41,325 nt of DNA from Cryptosporangium minutisporangium (GCF_039536245.1 NZ_BAAAYN010000094.1:1-41325); one strand, 5' to 3'. Positions 7,822-15,710 are shown, counted from the first letter of the stretch. The notes: generated by a model not told the origin, from the sequence alone. Numbers and translations are program-made.

Positions 7822-8722
7822 CGAAATGGAGACCTCTCCTGAGGTACGAGTGAACTGAGTAAGAGTCCTGTCCCGGCTCGGGGCCGTGATCAGGGACGAG
7901 CGAACGTGTCGCGGAAGCAGGAAGCGGTCGCTTCGGCCGGCATCGCCGATAACGCCACCGGGTACGCAACCGGCCGACCCGACAGCGGTCGGAGAACCGT
8001 CCGGAGAACGATCCACTTCCCTACCCACAATGGACTGTGGCCGGGCGCTCGAGGCCTATTCAGGCGGCCGGGCGCAGCGCCCGGGCTGGGCGCACGAGGG
8101 AGGCCGAAGAATCCTCTTCAACGCCGGAACACCGCGGCGATCGTCGTCAGAGTGGGCGATCCGGCACTACCCCGCGGTGCGCGCAACGCACCGGTCCGGC
8201 AGTACACGAGCCCTCCACCACCCTCGAACGTGTCAACCCGCAGCATCCAACGGCCACGACACCGACGAACAGTCCCGACAGCACCGCTCGATGGAGGGAA
8301 CTTTGGTGGCAGAACGGACTATTTGCAACCCCTACGCCTGGCGCGCCGGTCCAGTCACACAATTCACCGCCGCTCTCGGTGTTAGGCGAGAAGCGTTACG
8401 CGACCACTCTTGAATGATCCTCTGATCACGGCCAGTATTGGGGTGGTGGTGAGTATCACCCTGTTCGACTAGCAGCCCCACTATTAACCCCACCTGGTAG
8501 CAGCAGAGCGATATCCTGCAATCCGCAGCCGATCACGCTGACAGACCGGCCACAGCCCCCACATTTGCTCCGTGGCGGAACTCTTCCGACCATCGATTCG
8601 TTATGGATCGGTTATCGGTTCCGACCGATGGGAATCGCCCGGAACACACCAGGGTGGATGCGGGATTCGTTCCGCACGACTAGTAGGGTGTGGCCACCGA
8701 TAGCACGACGAGGAGAACTTCT
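7822..8722. other. 0.9-kb divergent intergenic region before lsr2
   Basis: No convincing gene. Open frames here have shadow-like translations. The right half (about 8400-8690) is visibly richer in A/T than the surroundings. It contains a small dyad (ggtga-gta-tcacc, 8448-8460) and the lsr2 promoter. The left part would be a leader of up to about 200 bases for the secreted protein gene; I could not match it to a known riboswitch. Confidence 0.5.
8684..8689 (+). promoter_or_regulatory. lsr2 promoter -10 hexamer
   Basis: TAGGGT, a typical actinobacterial -10, lies in an A/T-richer stretch and predicts a start near 8695 with a leader of about 28 bases carrying the aggaga binding site. Confidence 0.55.
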
Positions 8723-9061
8723 GTGGCGCGGAAAGTACAGGTCATGTTGGTCGACGACCTCGACGGCGGGACCGCCGAAGAGACCGTCTCCTTCGCGATC
8801 GACGGAACCTCTTACGAGATCGACCTGTCGGGCGACAATGCTGCCGCACTGCGGGAAACGATCGGCAAGTATGTGCAGGCGGCGCGCAAGGCGGGTCGCG
8901 GCGGAACCCGCACGAATCGTCGTCCGGCGGCGACCACACAACGATCCGGCCGCGAACAGAACCAGGCCATCCGGGAATGGGCCAAGAGTAAGGGCCTGCA
9001 GGTGAGTGATCGCGGGCGTATCCCGCAGGAAGTCATCGATCAGTACAACTCCGAGCACTGA
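8723..9061 (+). CDS. lsr2: Lsr2 nucleoid-associated protein
   Basis: 112 residues, the normal Lsr2 length. It begins ARKVQVMLVDDLDGG, the hallmark of the N-terminal oligomerisation domain, and continues with the FAIDGTSYEIDLS segment. A basic Arg/Gly/Thr linker (about 55-78) leads to the C-terminal DNA-binding domain, which ends with the minor-groove RGR motif in SDRGRIP and a final helix. Lsr2 bridges A/T-rich DNA and silences foreign genes in actinobacteria. All functional parts are present. The GTG at 8723 is chosen because AGGAGA (8711-8716) is 6 bases upstream and the first residues match the family; the longer frame from 8690 has no such site. It is monocistronic with its own promoter and terminator. 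A/T-rich DNA just upstream could allow self-binding. Confidence 0.96.
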   Translation: MARKVQVMLVDDLDGGTAEETVSFAIDGTSYEIDLSGDNAAALRETIGKYVQAARKAGRGGTRTNRRPAATTQRSGREQNQAIREWAKSKGLQVSDRGRIPQEVIDQYNSEH

Positions 9062-9094
9062 CCGTCATCATCGTTAACGCGACCGACGGGCGGT

Positions 9095-9115
9095 CGGACC
9101 CGATCGGTCCGTTTT
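9095..9115 (+). terminator. lsr2 rho-independent terminator
   Basis: cggacc (9095-9100) pairs with ggtccg (9106-9111) around a 5-base loop, followed by tttt. One of the few hairpins here with a T tract. Confidence 0.7.
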
Positions 9116-9197
9116 CCTCGGCCAGGTCGGTCGAGAGTCGGCGTGTCGCCCGCCGGCCCCGCCCGTAGATCCGGGCCCGGCGGACGGCCACCGCCGT

Positions 9198-9581
9198 TCA
9201 GCTCATCAAGAGCGCCTGCGCCAGCGCCGCCCGGTGGTGCGGTAGCGGAAGCACCGCATCCGCGTCCACGTCCGCGAAGTCGCTGGGTTCGTAGATCGTC
9301 GAGATGACCAGTCGGCACGGCCGGCCGGCGAGTCCGGCTCGCAGTCGGTCGACCAGCGGTTGACCGTTCGCCGCAGGCACCAGCGTGTCGAGGATGACCG
9401 CATCGGGCGGATCGGCCTGCACGGCGTCGACCGCTTCGGCTTCGGTCCCCACCTGCTCCACGCACCACCCGGCCGCGCGCAACTGCAGCGTGAACAGCTC
9501 TGCGAGATCCGGCTGCTCGGTGAGGATGAGCACGCGCCGGGACGGGCCCGATCGACCCGTAGCGCCCCCGCCATCGGTCAT
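9198..9581 (-). CDS. Degenerate response-regulator receiver protein
   Basis: 127 residues. The fold looks like a stand-alone CheY-type receiver: a first strand VLILTEQPDL, a phospho-acceptor-like site in VILDTLVPAANG, and a late strand LVISTIYEP. The aspartate is kept, but the acidic pair after strand 1 is Glu-Gln and the usual Lys-Pro near the end is Leu-Pro, so normal phosphorylation is doubtful. There is no output domain. It may act by protein contact or be a pseudo-receiver. The start is uncertain: GAGGG lies only one base before the chosen ATG. A long upstream in-frame extension has shadow-like composition. It converges with lsr2, separated by the lsr2 terminator. Confidence 0.65.
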   Translation of the reverse strand: MTDGGGATGRSGPSRRVLILTEQPDLAELFTLQLRAAGWCVEQVGTEAEAVDAVQADPPDAVILDTLVPAANGQPLVDRLRAGLAGRPCRLVISTIYEPSDFADVDADAVLPLPHHRAALAQALLMS

Positions 9582-9976
9582 GCCCTCAGCTTTCTGCGCC
9601 CGGGTGCCAACTCGGGTGCGCCGAAGTTGCGCGCTGGTAGCAGTCCGGGGCCGCTCCCCGAGCGGCGCCCGTAACGGCCGATCCTCGACCTCATCGGATC
9701 GGCCATCCACTCCTCGGCCGATTCGCTCACGCTGCTTCGGCCTGATTTCCGGCAGGTTAGCTACCGGCGAGTAGCGTTCCCTTACCCCGTTACGGACTGG
9801 CACGATGCCGCCCGGAAGGTAACTGCCCACCGGTCAGCGCCGACCGCGCGCACCTCGACGCGCCGGGCCGACTCGGCTGCTGCCGTGCGGTCCCGGAGCC
9901 GACGGTGAGGAGGCCGCCGAATGCTCACGGGTGCTCCACCGCTGATGCCTGGTCCGGGGAGGCCCGGCCCGTCGTG
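9582..9976. other. Divergent intergenic region
   Basis: About 395 bases between the receiver gene and the GARF-motif gene. Frames here look like shadows. I see no clear hairpin or promoter pair; it presumably holds both promoters. Confidence 0.4.
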
Positions 9977-10420
9977 ATGCCGCCTCCCGGGTGCACTGAC
10001 CCCGACCGGTGGATGGACGCCCATCTGATCGCCGAAGCCCACCGGGCCGAGCGCGGGGTGTGCGCATGCGGTCGGCCGCTGCCCTGCATCGCCGCTCAGC
10101 GGGCCGACGAGATCATGGCCGAGACGATGCGGGCGGCCCACGCGGCGGAGGAGGCGGCCCGGACCGCCGCAGCGGCTGCCGAGGCCCAGCGCGCGGCCAG
10201 CCGCGCGATCACGCAAGAGCTACCGGTGCTCCGATTGCCTCCCGAGGAGGACGTCACGCCGGTCGGAGCGCGCTTCCGCAGGCCACGTCGGCTCGACGGC
10301 GAGCCGGTGGAGCAACCGGCCGCGACACCGATCGGCTTCGTGGTGCCGACGCCGGCGGCCTCGCCGCCGACCGGGGCGCGCTTCTACCGGGAGCGCAAAC
10401 CCCCGCGCCACCGCGGCTGA
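9977..10420 (+). CDS. Unrecognised protein with CxC and GARF motifs
   Basis: 147 residues, no family recognised. The N-terminal part has a His-and-Cys cluster (AHRAERGVCACGRPLPC), which could bind a metal, followed by an Ala/Glu-rich helix (about 50-80). The C-terminal half is Pro/Arg-rich and carries two copies of a short motif, PVGARFRR and PTGARFYR. Such repeated basic motifs in a disordered tail often bind a partner or nucleic acid, but that is inference. There is no signal peptide or membrane segment. The start is chosen at ATG 9977; GTG 9974 is equally possible, with ggggagg at 9956-9962. It precedes yggT by about 160 bases. Confidence 0.6.
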   Translation: MPPPGCTDPDRWMDAHLIAEAHRAERGVCACGRPLPCIAAQRADEIMAETMRAAHAAEEAARTAAAAAEAQRAASRAITQELPVLRLPPEEDVTPVGARFRRPRRLDGEPVEQPAATPIGFVVPTPAASPPTGARFYRERKPPRHRG

Positions 10421-10578
10421 GCTCAGGATCTCCGCGTACTTCTCTCAGTTTCTCCTCAGCTGGCCGACGCACTGTTGAATTGAATTCTTTCGACCGGTGT
10501 CTGCTCGGGTCGCTCGACGCCGGAGAAGGCCAGGGGTCGAAAAGAGTTCACTGGAAGCAGGCCCCCCGAGGAGGAACC

Positions 10579-10623
10579 GTGAACAGTTCTGGCGTCTCGA
10601 GCACCCGCCGAGCCGTGCGATGA
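10579..10623 (+). CDS. 14-codon upstream ORF (leader peptide) of yggT
   Basis: GTG at 10579 follows a strong ribosome binding site (gaggagg). It opens a frame encoding VNSSGVSSTRRAVR, whose TGA overlaps the ATG of yggT as ATGA. The yggT start itself has no good binding site, so this short frame may load ribosomes and couple translation. It could also control yggT expression. Confidence 0.5.
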   Translation: MNSSGVSSTRRAVR

Positions 10624-10904
10624 GCGCCGTCGGCGCCCTGCTCGGGCTCGTCCTCTGGCTGTTCTGGCTGGTTCTGATCGCCCGCGTGATCCTCGACTGG
10701 TCGGTCGTACTCGCCGGACCGCCAGCCTGGGGAGGGGTCCGGGCCAAGGCCATCAACGTCGTCACCCGCATTACCGAGCCGGTGCTCGCTCCGGTCCGCA
10801 AGATCGTCCCGCCGCTGCGCGTCGGCGGCGTCTCGATCGACCTCGCGCTCATCCTGGTGTTCTTCGCCGTCGTGATCCTTCGCGGTCTCGTCGCCTACCT
10901 GTAG
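10620..10904 (+). CDS. yggT: YggT family membrane protein
   Basis: 94 residues, normal for the family. It has two hydrophobic segments, LGLVLWLFWLVLIARVIL near the start and LALILVFFAVVILRGLVAYL at the end. Between them is the family's central region, with an ITEPVLAPVRKIVPP stretch that matches the conserved YggT pattern. In actinobacteria YggT commonly lies near division genes and may help osmotic or division-related membrane functions; here the neighbours give no such context. The ATG at 10620 is in the overlap with the upstream leader frame. It ends at a strong bidirectional hairpin. Confidence 0.88.
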   Translation: MSAVGALLGLVLWLFWLVLIARVILDWSVVLAGPPAWGGVRAKAINVVTRITEPVLAPVRKIVPPLRVGGVSIDLALILVFFAVVILRGLVAYL

Positions 10905-10914
10905 TTCTCCAGCT

Positions 10915-10948
10915 GAGGGGCGCGCAGGCAAGTGCCTGCGCGCCCCTC
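10915..10948. terminator. 15-bp perfect-stem hairpin between converging genes
   Basis: gaggggcgcgcaggc (10915-10929) pairs exactly with 10934-10948 around aagt. It separates yggT from the converging FG-GAP gene and can end both transcripts. Confidence 0.8.
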
Positions 10949-10969
10949 GGCGTCAGGTCGTCGCCGTCC

Positions 10970-12073
10970 TCACCAGAGGATGCCGGGCTGCGGGATCTCC
11001 GTGGCCGCGGCGAAGTACTCGTGCCAGCGCGCCGGCGTCTGCCGGAATCCGCGGCCGGTGGAGAGCGCGACGTAGATGTCCGCTCGACCGCCGCGGGTGA
11101 ACGCCGCGACGTCGTCCCGGCCGTCGCCGTTGAAGTCACCGATTCCCGGCACCGCCCCGCCGGTCGCCCACGAGCCCAGCCAGGGTGCCGGCATTCGGCG
11201 GAAGGTCCGGCCGGTGGAGAGCGCCACGGTGACCTCCGCACCCTGTTCCGGTGAGGCTTCGGGGTCCCGGGCGAACGCCACCGCGTCCGCCCGGCCGTCG
11301 CCGTTCACGTCCCCGAGCCCGGGGAGCGCCCGGTCCTCCGCGAACCAGCCGCTCCACCACGCCGCCCGGCCGAAGGTACGCCCGGTGGACAGGGCGACCG
11401 CCACCGCCGCCGATTCGCCGCGGGTGAACGCCACGACGTCGTCGCGGCCGTCCCCGTTGACGTCGCCCACCGCCGGTACCGACGGCCCAGTGGCGAAGTG
11501 CCCGTGCCACGGCGTCGACGGTCGGAACGAGCGACCGGTGGACAGCGCCACCGACACCACGGCATCGCTGCCCCGCCGGAACGCCACGATGTCGTCGCGG
11601 CCGTCCCCGTTGACGTCGCCCACGGCCGGTATCTCGACGTTCGGCGCGAAGGACGTCGTCCATACCCGAGAGCGGCCGAACGAGCGACCGGTGGAGAGCG
11701 CCACGGTCACGGTCGGCTTGCCGCCCCGGGCGAACGCGGCGACGTCGCTCCGGCCGTCCCCGTCGAAATCACCGGCGAGCGGAGCCTGACTCCAGAACGC
11801 GAACGTGTCCGACCAGAGATCGCCGATGCCGTCGAACCGCGCGCCGGTGGAGCGCGCCACGTAGACGTCCCCACCCTCGCCGCGGGTGAACGCGGCCACG
11901 TCGTCCCGGCGATCGCCGTCGAAGTCCCCGGCCCGCCCGGCGAAGCCGTCGACCGCGGCCGACAGCGGCCGGTCCGCCGGTACCCCCGGCCGATCCGCCG
12001 GGTCCGGCGCCGGACCCACCACGTGAGCCGCGGCCATCGCCCCCAGAGCCACCACGGCTGTGAGTACCTGCAC
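10970..12073 (-). CDS. Secreted FG-GAP/VCBS repeat protein
   Basis: 367 residues. A short signal peptide (VQVLTAVVALGAMAAAHVV) is followed by six repeats of about 50 residues. Each opens with a calcium-binding-type loop such as GDFDGDGRSD or GDVNGDGRDD and contains the phrase VALSTGR. This is the FG-GAP/VCBS beta-propeller pattern, usually a secreted surface protein that binds ligand or sugar. No enzyme domain is attached, so it appears to be a propeller alone. The GTG at 12073 is chosen because ggagggg lies 8 bases upstream and the signal peptide starts there. It is divergent from the secreted cysteine protease gene, 125 bases away, so the two may share a control region. Confidence 0.85.
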   Translation of the reverse strand: MQVLTAVVALGAMAAAHVVGPAPDPADRPGVPADRPLSAAVDGFAGRAGDFDGDRRDDVAAFTRGEGGDVYVARSTGARFDGIGDLWSDTFAFWSQAPLAGDFDGDGRSDVAAFARGGKPTVTVALSTGRSFGRSRVWTTSFAPNVEIPAVGDVNGDGRDDIVAFRRGSDAVVSVALSTGRSFRPSTPWHGHFATGPSVPAVGDVNGDGRDDVVAFTRGESAAVAVALSTGRTFGRAAWWSGWFAEDRALPGLGDVNGDGRADAVAFARDPEASPEQGAEVTVALSTGRTFRRMPAPWLGSWATGGAVPGIGDFNGDGRDDVAAFTRGGRADIYVALSTGRGFRQTPARWHEYFAAATEIPQPGILW

Positions 12074-12198
12074 TGTTTCGTCCCCTCCGGTAACCCGCAC
12101 CCCGTTCGCCCCTGAATAGCACCGGTCGACGGCTCAGCTCCGGCACCTCGCCGACCGACGTCCTGGCAACGAGGACGTCTGCCTGCGAAGGAGCACGG

Positions 12199-13902
12199 AT
12201 GCGCACGTTCACCCGGCCACTCACCGCGTTAGCCGGCAGCGCGATCGCGCTCGCCGTCGCGATCACCGCGGTGGCTCCCGCCGCGACCGCCGCGGCCGCG
12301 ACCCCGCCGACCGCGGCACCGCGGCTCGTCACCACGTCCCCGGCTCCGGTCGTGGGCGGTTACGTCCCGAGCAACAACGTCGTCACCGCGGCGTCCCGGC
12401 TCGGCAAGATCAAGTCCGACGCGACGTTGCCCGCCAGCGTCGACCTCCGCGCGGACGCGCCTCCGGTGGGCAACCAGGGCCGCGTCGGATCGTGTGTCGC
12501 CTGGTCGATCGGTTACTCGATCATGGGTTACTACGCGGACGTCGACGGCGGCACCGGCGCGCCCTACGCGCCGCTCTACCTGTACCTGCGCGCAGTCAAG
12601 AGTGCTCCGGGCCCGTCGACGGGCCTGGTGCCGGAGCACGCGCTCAACGAGGCCCAGAAGTACGGTGTGGACACTCAGTCCGACTACTTCCAGGGCACGG
12701 TCGACTATCGGGTCAGGCCGACCGCCGCCGAGATCGCGAACGCGGTCAACTACAAGATCAGCGGCTGGAAGACTCTCTGGTCGGGTGTGGGCAACCAGGG
12801 CGCAGTCGGTCAGCTCGCGATCGAGCGGGCGCTCGCCGCCGGTGACCCGGTCGCGATCGGCATGCCGGTGTTCCTCGACTTCCAGCTGCTGAAGGGCAGC
12901 GCCACCTACAACACGCTGACCGGCAGCAACCTCGGCCTCCACATGGTCGCCGCCTACGGCTACGACAGCGAGGGTCTCTGGATCCGCAACTCGTGGTCGA
13001 CGTCGTGGGGCGCCAACGGTGACGCGAAGCTCTCCTGGGCCTTCGTCCGCAAGCTGGTCAACGCAGCCTTCACGGTGAACGGCATCACGACCGCGCCGAA
13101 CCCGGTCGTTCCCGCACCCACCGTCGTCTCGCTCTCGGCCACCACCGGCTCCACGGTCGGCGGCGACACCGTCACGATCGCCGGCACCGGCCTGGACCGC
13201 GCGACCAGCGTGAAGTTCGGCAACACCTCGGCGACGTTCACCACCACGAAGTACGACGGCGCCACCCGCCTGGTCGCCACCGTTCCGGCCGGGCTCGCGG
13301 GCACCGTAGGCGTCACGGTGACGACGCCGAGCGGTGCCAGCACGGTCTCCAGCACGACGAAGTTCAAGTACGTCGCACCGCGGCCGACCGTCACCGCCCT
13401 GTCGGCGTCCTCCTCGGTGATCTTCGGCGGCAGCACGGTGACGCTGACCGGGACCGCGCTGACCGGGACGAAGAGCGTGAAGGTCGGCAGCGCCACCGCG
13501 AAGTTCACGGTCACCTCGGACACGTCGCTGACGTTCGTCGTGCCAAAGACCAGCCGGGCCGGTACCGGGCGCGTCGTGGTGACGACGGCCGGCGGCAGCA
13601 GCCTGCCCAGCGGCTCCGACGTGTTCACCCACGTCAATCCGCCGGCGCCGGTCGTGACCGCGCTCTCGGTGAAGTCCGGCAAGGCCACGCTCGTCACGCC
13701 GACCGTCGTCACCGGTACCGACCTGTTCGGGGCCACCGCGGTGACCGTCGACGGGAAGCGAGTGTCGTTCACCACGCTGTCCGGCACCCAGCTCCGGGTC
13801 CTGGTGCCGAAACACGCGGTCGGCACCGCGAACATCCAGGTGACGACGCCAGGCGGTAGCAGCGTCACCGGCCAGACCAGCACGTTCAGCTGGGTGGCGT
13901 AA
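12199..13902 (+). CDS. Secreted papain-like cysteine protease with three IPT/TIG domains
   Basis: 567 residues. The signal peptide covers about residues 1-35. The papain-type (C1) domain spans about 80-295 and keeps the whole active site: Gln93 (oxyanion hole), Cys99 in GSCVAW, His248 in GLHMV and Asn264 in IRNSWS. A short pro-like segment lies before it. Three Ig-like IPT/TIG domains follow, at about 310-393, 395-478 and 481-566, each starting with a PTV..LS or PVVTALS phrase. There is no wall-sorting signal or membrane tail, so it is probably released or loosely held by the TIG domains. It would degrade external proteins or modify surface proteins. The ATG at 12199 has aaggag 5 bases upstream. 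Confidence 0.92.
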   Translation: MRTFTRPLTALAGSAIALAVAITAVAPAATAAAATPPTAAPRLVTTSPAPVVGGYVPSNNVVTAASRLGKIKSDATLPASVDLRADAPPVGNQGRVGSCVAWSIGYSIMGYYADVDGGTGAPYAPLYLYLRAVKSAPGPSTGLVPEHALNEAQKYGVDTQSDYFQGTVDYRVRPTAAEIANAVNYKISGWKTLWSGVGNQGAVGQLAIERALAAGDPVAIGMPVFLDFQLLKGSATYNTLTGSNLGLHMVAAYGYDSEGLWIRNSWSTSWGANGDAKLSWAFVRKLVNAAFTVNGITTAPNPVVPAPTVVSLSATTGSTVGGDTVTIAGTGLDRATSVKFGNTSATFTTTKYDGATRLVATVPAGLAGTVGVTVTTPSGASTVSSTTKFKYVAPRPTVTALSASSSVIFGGSTVTLTGTALTGTKSVKVGSATAKFTVTSDTSLTFVVPKTSRAGTGRVVVTTAGGSSLPSGSDVFTHVNPPAPVVTALSVKSGKATLVTPTVVTGTDLFGATAVTVDGKRVSFTTLSGTQLRVLVPKHAVGTANIQVTTPGGSSVTGQTSTFSWVA

Positions 13903-13916
13903 CCAGTTCGTCGGAG

Positions 13917-13940
13917 GGCCTCGGGTACCCCGGGGCCTTT
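13917..13940 (+). terminator. Terminator of the cysteine protease gene
   Basis: A 9-bp stem (13917-13925 with 13929-13937, one G-U pair) closes a 3-base loop and is followed by ttt. Confidence 0.6.
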
Positions 13941-13974
13941 CGGCATGCTCCTCGGGTGGGCACCATGTTCAGAC

Positions 13975-14817
13975 ATGGTGGGTACGCACGGCCTCGCCGG
14001 CGCCGGGCGCGACGCCGTCCGGCCCCGTGTGCTGGCGGCCTGGGACGCGTTCCTCGCCACCGCGGACGGCGCCGACCTGACCCGTCCCAGTGGCGCGCCC
14101 GGTCAGCGGGGCCACGACCTCTGCGTTCAGCTCGGGCTGTGGACCGAACACCGGGCGGTGCACGACCTGGTCACGTCCGCGCGCGGCGGCGGCCAGGGCT
14201 CACCACCGGACGTCCGGATCGTGCGGGACGCGGTCGTGGAGACGCACCGGGCGGCGGCGCGCGCCGAGGTCCTCGCGGCCCTCGGGCGTCGCCGGGACGC
14301 CGTCGCGATCTACTTCACCAACTTCGACGAGTCGCTCGACCTGGCGCCGACCGTGTCGTCGTTCGGGCGCATCCCCCTGCTCTCGGCTCTCGTCGGGGAG
14401 GCCTATCTCCTCGCGGTGACCGCGCTGGACCTGGTGCCGTGCGGTGCGCCGGCGCCGTCGCCCACGCTGCTCGGCGCCGGACTCGCGGGGCTGGCCGAGG
14501 TGACCGGTGCCCTAGCGGTCGACGCCGGCCTGACCGGCAGCGCCGCCTTCTGCACACCGGAGGGCAGCTGGGCGTTCACCGCCGATGAGGACGGCTGGAC
14601 CGTGACCGACCTCGGGTCCCGGCGTCCGGGCGGCACGGTGCTGGAAGGAGTCGCAGCCGACCTGCTCGCCGCCGCGGCCGGCCGGGTGGACGCGGGCGCG
14701 TTGCTCAGGACGAGACGGCTCCGCGCCCAGCAGGTGTCCGGCCTGCTCCGGTTCGCGCCGCTGGCCGACCTGCCCTGGACGCCGGGCGCGCCGCTGCTGG
14801 TCCTCGCCGGTCGTTAG
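13975..14817 (+). CDS. Maleylpyruvate isomerase-like (DinB-fold) protein
   Basis: 280 residues. The N-terminal 100 residues, with W-x-x-FLAT, DLTRPSG and GHDLCVQLGLWTEH, resemble the four-helix N-terminal domain of mycothiol-dependent maleylpyruvate isomerase-type proteins. Family members use it to bind a metal and mycothiol. The rest is Ala/Gly-rich and helical, with a DEDGWTVTDLG strand that could be an SCP2-like end. The assignment rests on pattern resemblance only. The start is ATG 13975; GTG 13978 is possible. No ribosome binding site is seen, so it may be leaderless. The next gene-like segment downstream is on the other strand and is a remnant. Confidence 0.5.
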   Translation: MVGTHGLAGAGRDAVRPRVLAAWDAFLATADGADLTRPSGAPGQRGHDLCVQLGLWTEHRAVHDLVTSARGGGQGSPPDVRIVRDAVVETHRAAARAEVLAALGRRRDAVAIYFTNFDESLDLAPTVSSFGRIPLLSALVGEAYLLAVTALDLVPCGAPAPSPTLLGAGLAGLAEVTGALAVDAGLTGSAAFCTPEGSWAFTADEDGWTVTDLGSRRPGGTVLEGVAADLLAAAAGRVDAGALLRTRRLRAQQVSGLLRFAPLADLPWTPGAPLLVLAGR

Positions 14818-14819
14818 AG

Positions 14820-15001
14820 CCGGCCGCGACGCCGATCGTCCGAAGCGTGATCGTGCGGTACACGTCGCCGGTGAACAGTGTCGTGAAGTTGTCGAGCGTC
14901 CAGGCCCGGACGATCTGACCGGTGAAGTCGTTGACCGACCAGAGCGCCGCCACGAGCAGCGCGGCCAACGCGCGGCGGCGCTGCGGTCGGACGCGCGGAA
15001 C
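14820..15001 (-). pseudogene. Remnant of an ABC transporter permease (PotB-like)
   Basis: On the minus strand, about 55 residues read ALWSVNDFTG then TLDNFTTLFTG then YRTITLRTIGVAA. This matches the first periplasmic segment and second helix start of spermidine/putrescine-type ABC permeases, where a TLDNY-type phrase is followed by a TL..A helix. The similarity stops at 14822, just beyond the end of the gene on the other strand. The start of the permease is shortened or missing. No ATPase or binding-protein gene is nearby. It is probably the debris of a deleted transporter gene. Confidence 0.55.
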
Positions 15002-15079
15002 GTGGAGGACGACTCGGGATTGGGAACCCGCATCGTCCGGTGCGGCGACTTCCCGATCGGCCTGCTGCTGGTCCCCTAG
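14975..15079 (+). pseudogene. Possible C-terminal remnant of another gene
   Basis: A plus-strand frame reads RNVEDDSGLGTRIV then CGDFPIGLLLVP and ends in TAG at 15077-15079. Its composition is protein-like rather than shadow-like, but there is no start and it runs into the permease remnant. I cannot name the parent protein. It may be a second broken gene joined to the first by a deletion. Confidence 0.3.
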
Positions 15080-15086
15080 ACAGGGG

Positions 15087-15118
15087 GCGTCCTCAGAGGC
15101 AGGCGTCCTCAGAGGCAG
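15087..15118. repeat. 16-bp tandem duplication at a gene end
   Basis: gcgtcctcagaggcag occurs twice in a row (15087-15102, 15103-15118). The second copy contains the stop codon of the minus-strand gene. It looks like a recent slippage duplication. Confidence 0.8.
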
Positions 15119-15690
15119 GGCGCGTCGGTGGGCCAGCGTTCGGCGAGCACCAGGTGCAGGTGGCCGACGTCGCCGAACTCCTCCAGCCCGACGTAGTCGT
15201 GCGCTACCCGGACGAAGCCCGGCGGCACCTCGATCGCGAGCGCGTCCCGGAGCTGGCGGCGCGCCTCGTCGGTGCTGCAGACCTGCTCGGCGCCTTCCAG
15301 CGCGGCGAACAGCTCGGCCTGCAGGCCGGACGGGGCCGGGTCGACGCGGACCCGGTTACCGGCACACTCCACGCGCATGCCGGCCGGAACCCGGTCCCGG
15401 TAGTACTCGAAGCAGGTGGTGAGCCGCTCGTTCTGCTCGACCGTGGGGGCATCGGCGCCGTAGAGCGGTGGTAACAACTCGAAGCGGAGGTCCGCCCAAC
15501 CGACGCCGTGCCCGTCGAGCGGCACCTTCACGGTCTCGGTTCCGGTGGTCGGCTCCACGCCGAGCCGGTCACGGACGGTCGCGCGTGCGGTGACCAGATC
15601 GGCCGACGGCGCGAGCCGCTCACCGGTGGAGAGCACCGGCTCCCAGCCGTCGTCCGTGCGGCGGTAAGTGACCGCGATCTGCTCGTCCAC
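15109..15690 (-). CDS. Unrecognised 193-residue protein
   Basis: I do not recognise this protein. It begins VDEQIAVTYRRTDDGWE, then has an alternating polar/hydrophobic pattern, a strand-like VKVPLDGHGVGWADLRFELLPP region, and an acidic helical C-terminal half with HDYVGLEEFGDVGHLHL near the end. There are three cysteines and no membrane segment or signal peptide. The first 40 residues faintly recall HicB-like small domains, but not well enough to claim it. The GTG at 15690 lacks a ribosome binding site; catgat lies 6 bases upstream, which fits leaderless transcription. It starts 20 bases after the end of the PTARF-repeat gene on the same strand, so the two are probably co-transcribed. Confidence 0.6.
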   Translation of the reverse strand: MDEQIAVTYRRTDDGWEPVLSTGERLAPSADLVTARATVRDRLGVEPTTGTETVKVPLDGHGVGWADLRFELLPPLYGADAPTVEQNERLTTCFEYYRDRVPAGMRVECAGNRVRVDPAPSGLQAELFAALEGAEQVCSTDEARRQLRDALAIEVPPGFVRVAHDYVGLEEFGDVGHLHLVLAERWPTDAPCL

Positions 15691-15710
15691 AGCGTGATCA
15701 TGCCCCAGGC

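Noticed and set aside
7822-8060. Riboswitch in the leader of the secreted-protein gene
   Set aside because: The conserved blocks of the c-di-AMP (ydaO) type that I know are not present.
7886-8413. Overlapping plus-strand frames in the 0.9-kb gap
   Set aside because: Three frames overlap with Arg/Ser/Thr-rich text, no start site and no domain.
12229-13815. 528-residue minus-strand frame over the protease gene
   Set aside because: Antisense shadow; the plus-strand frame has the full papain active site.
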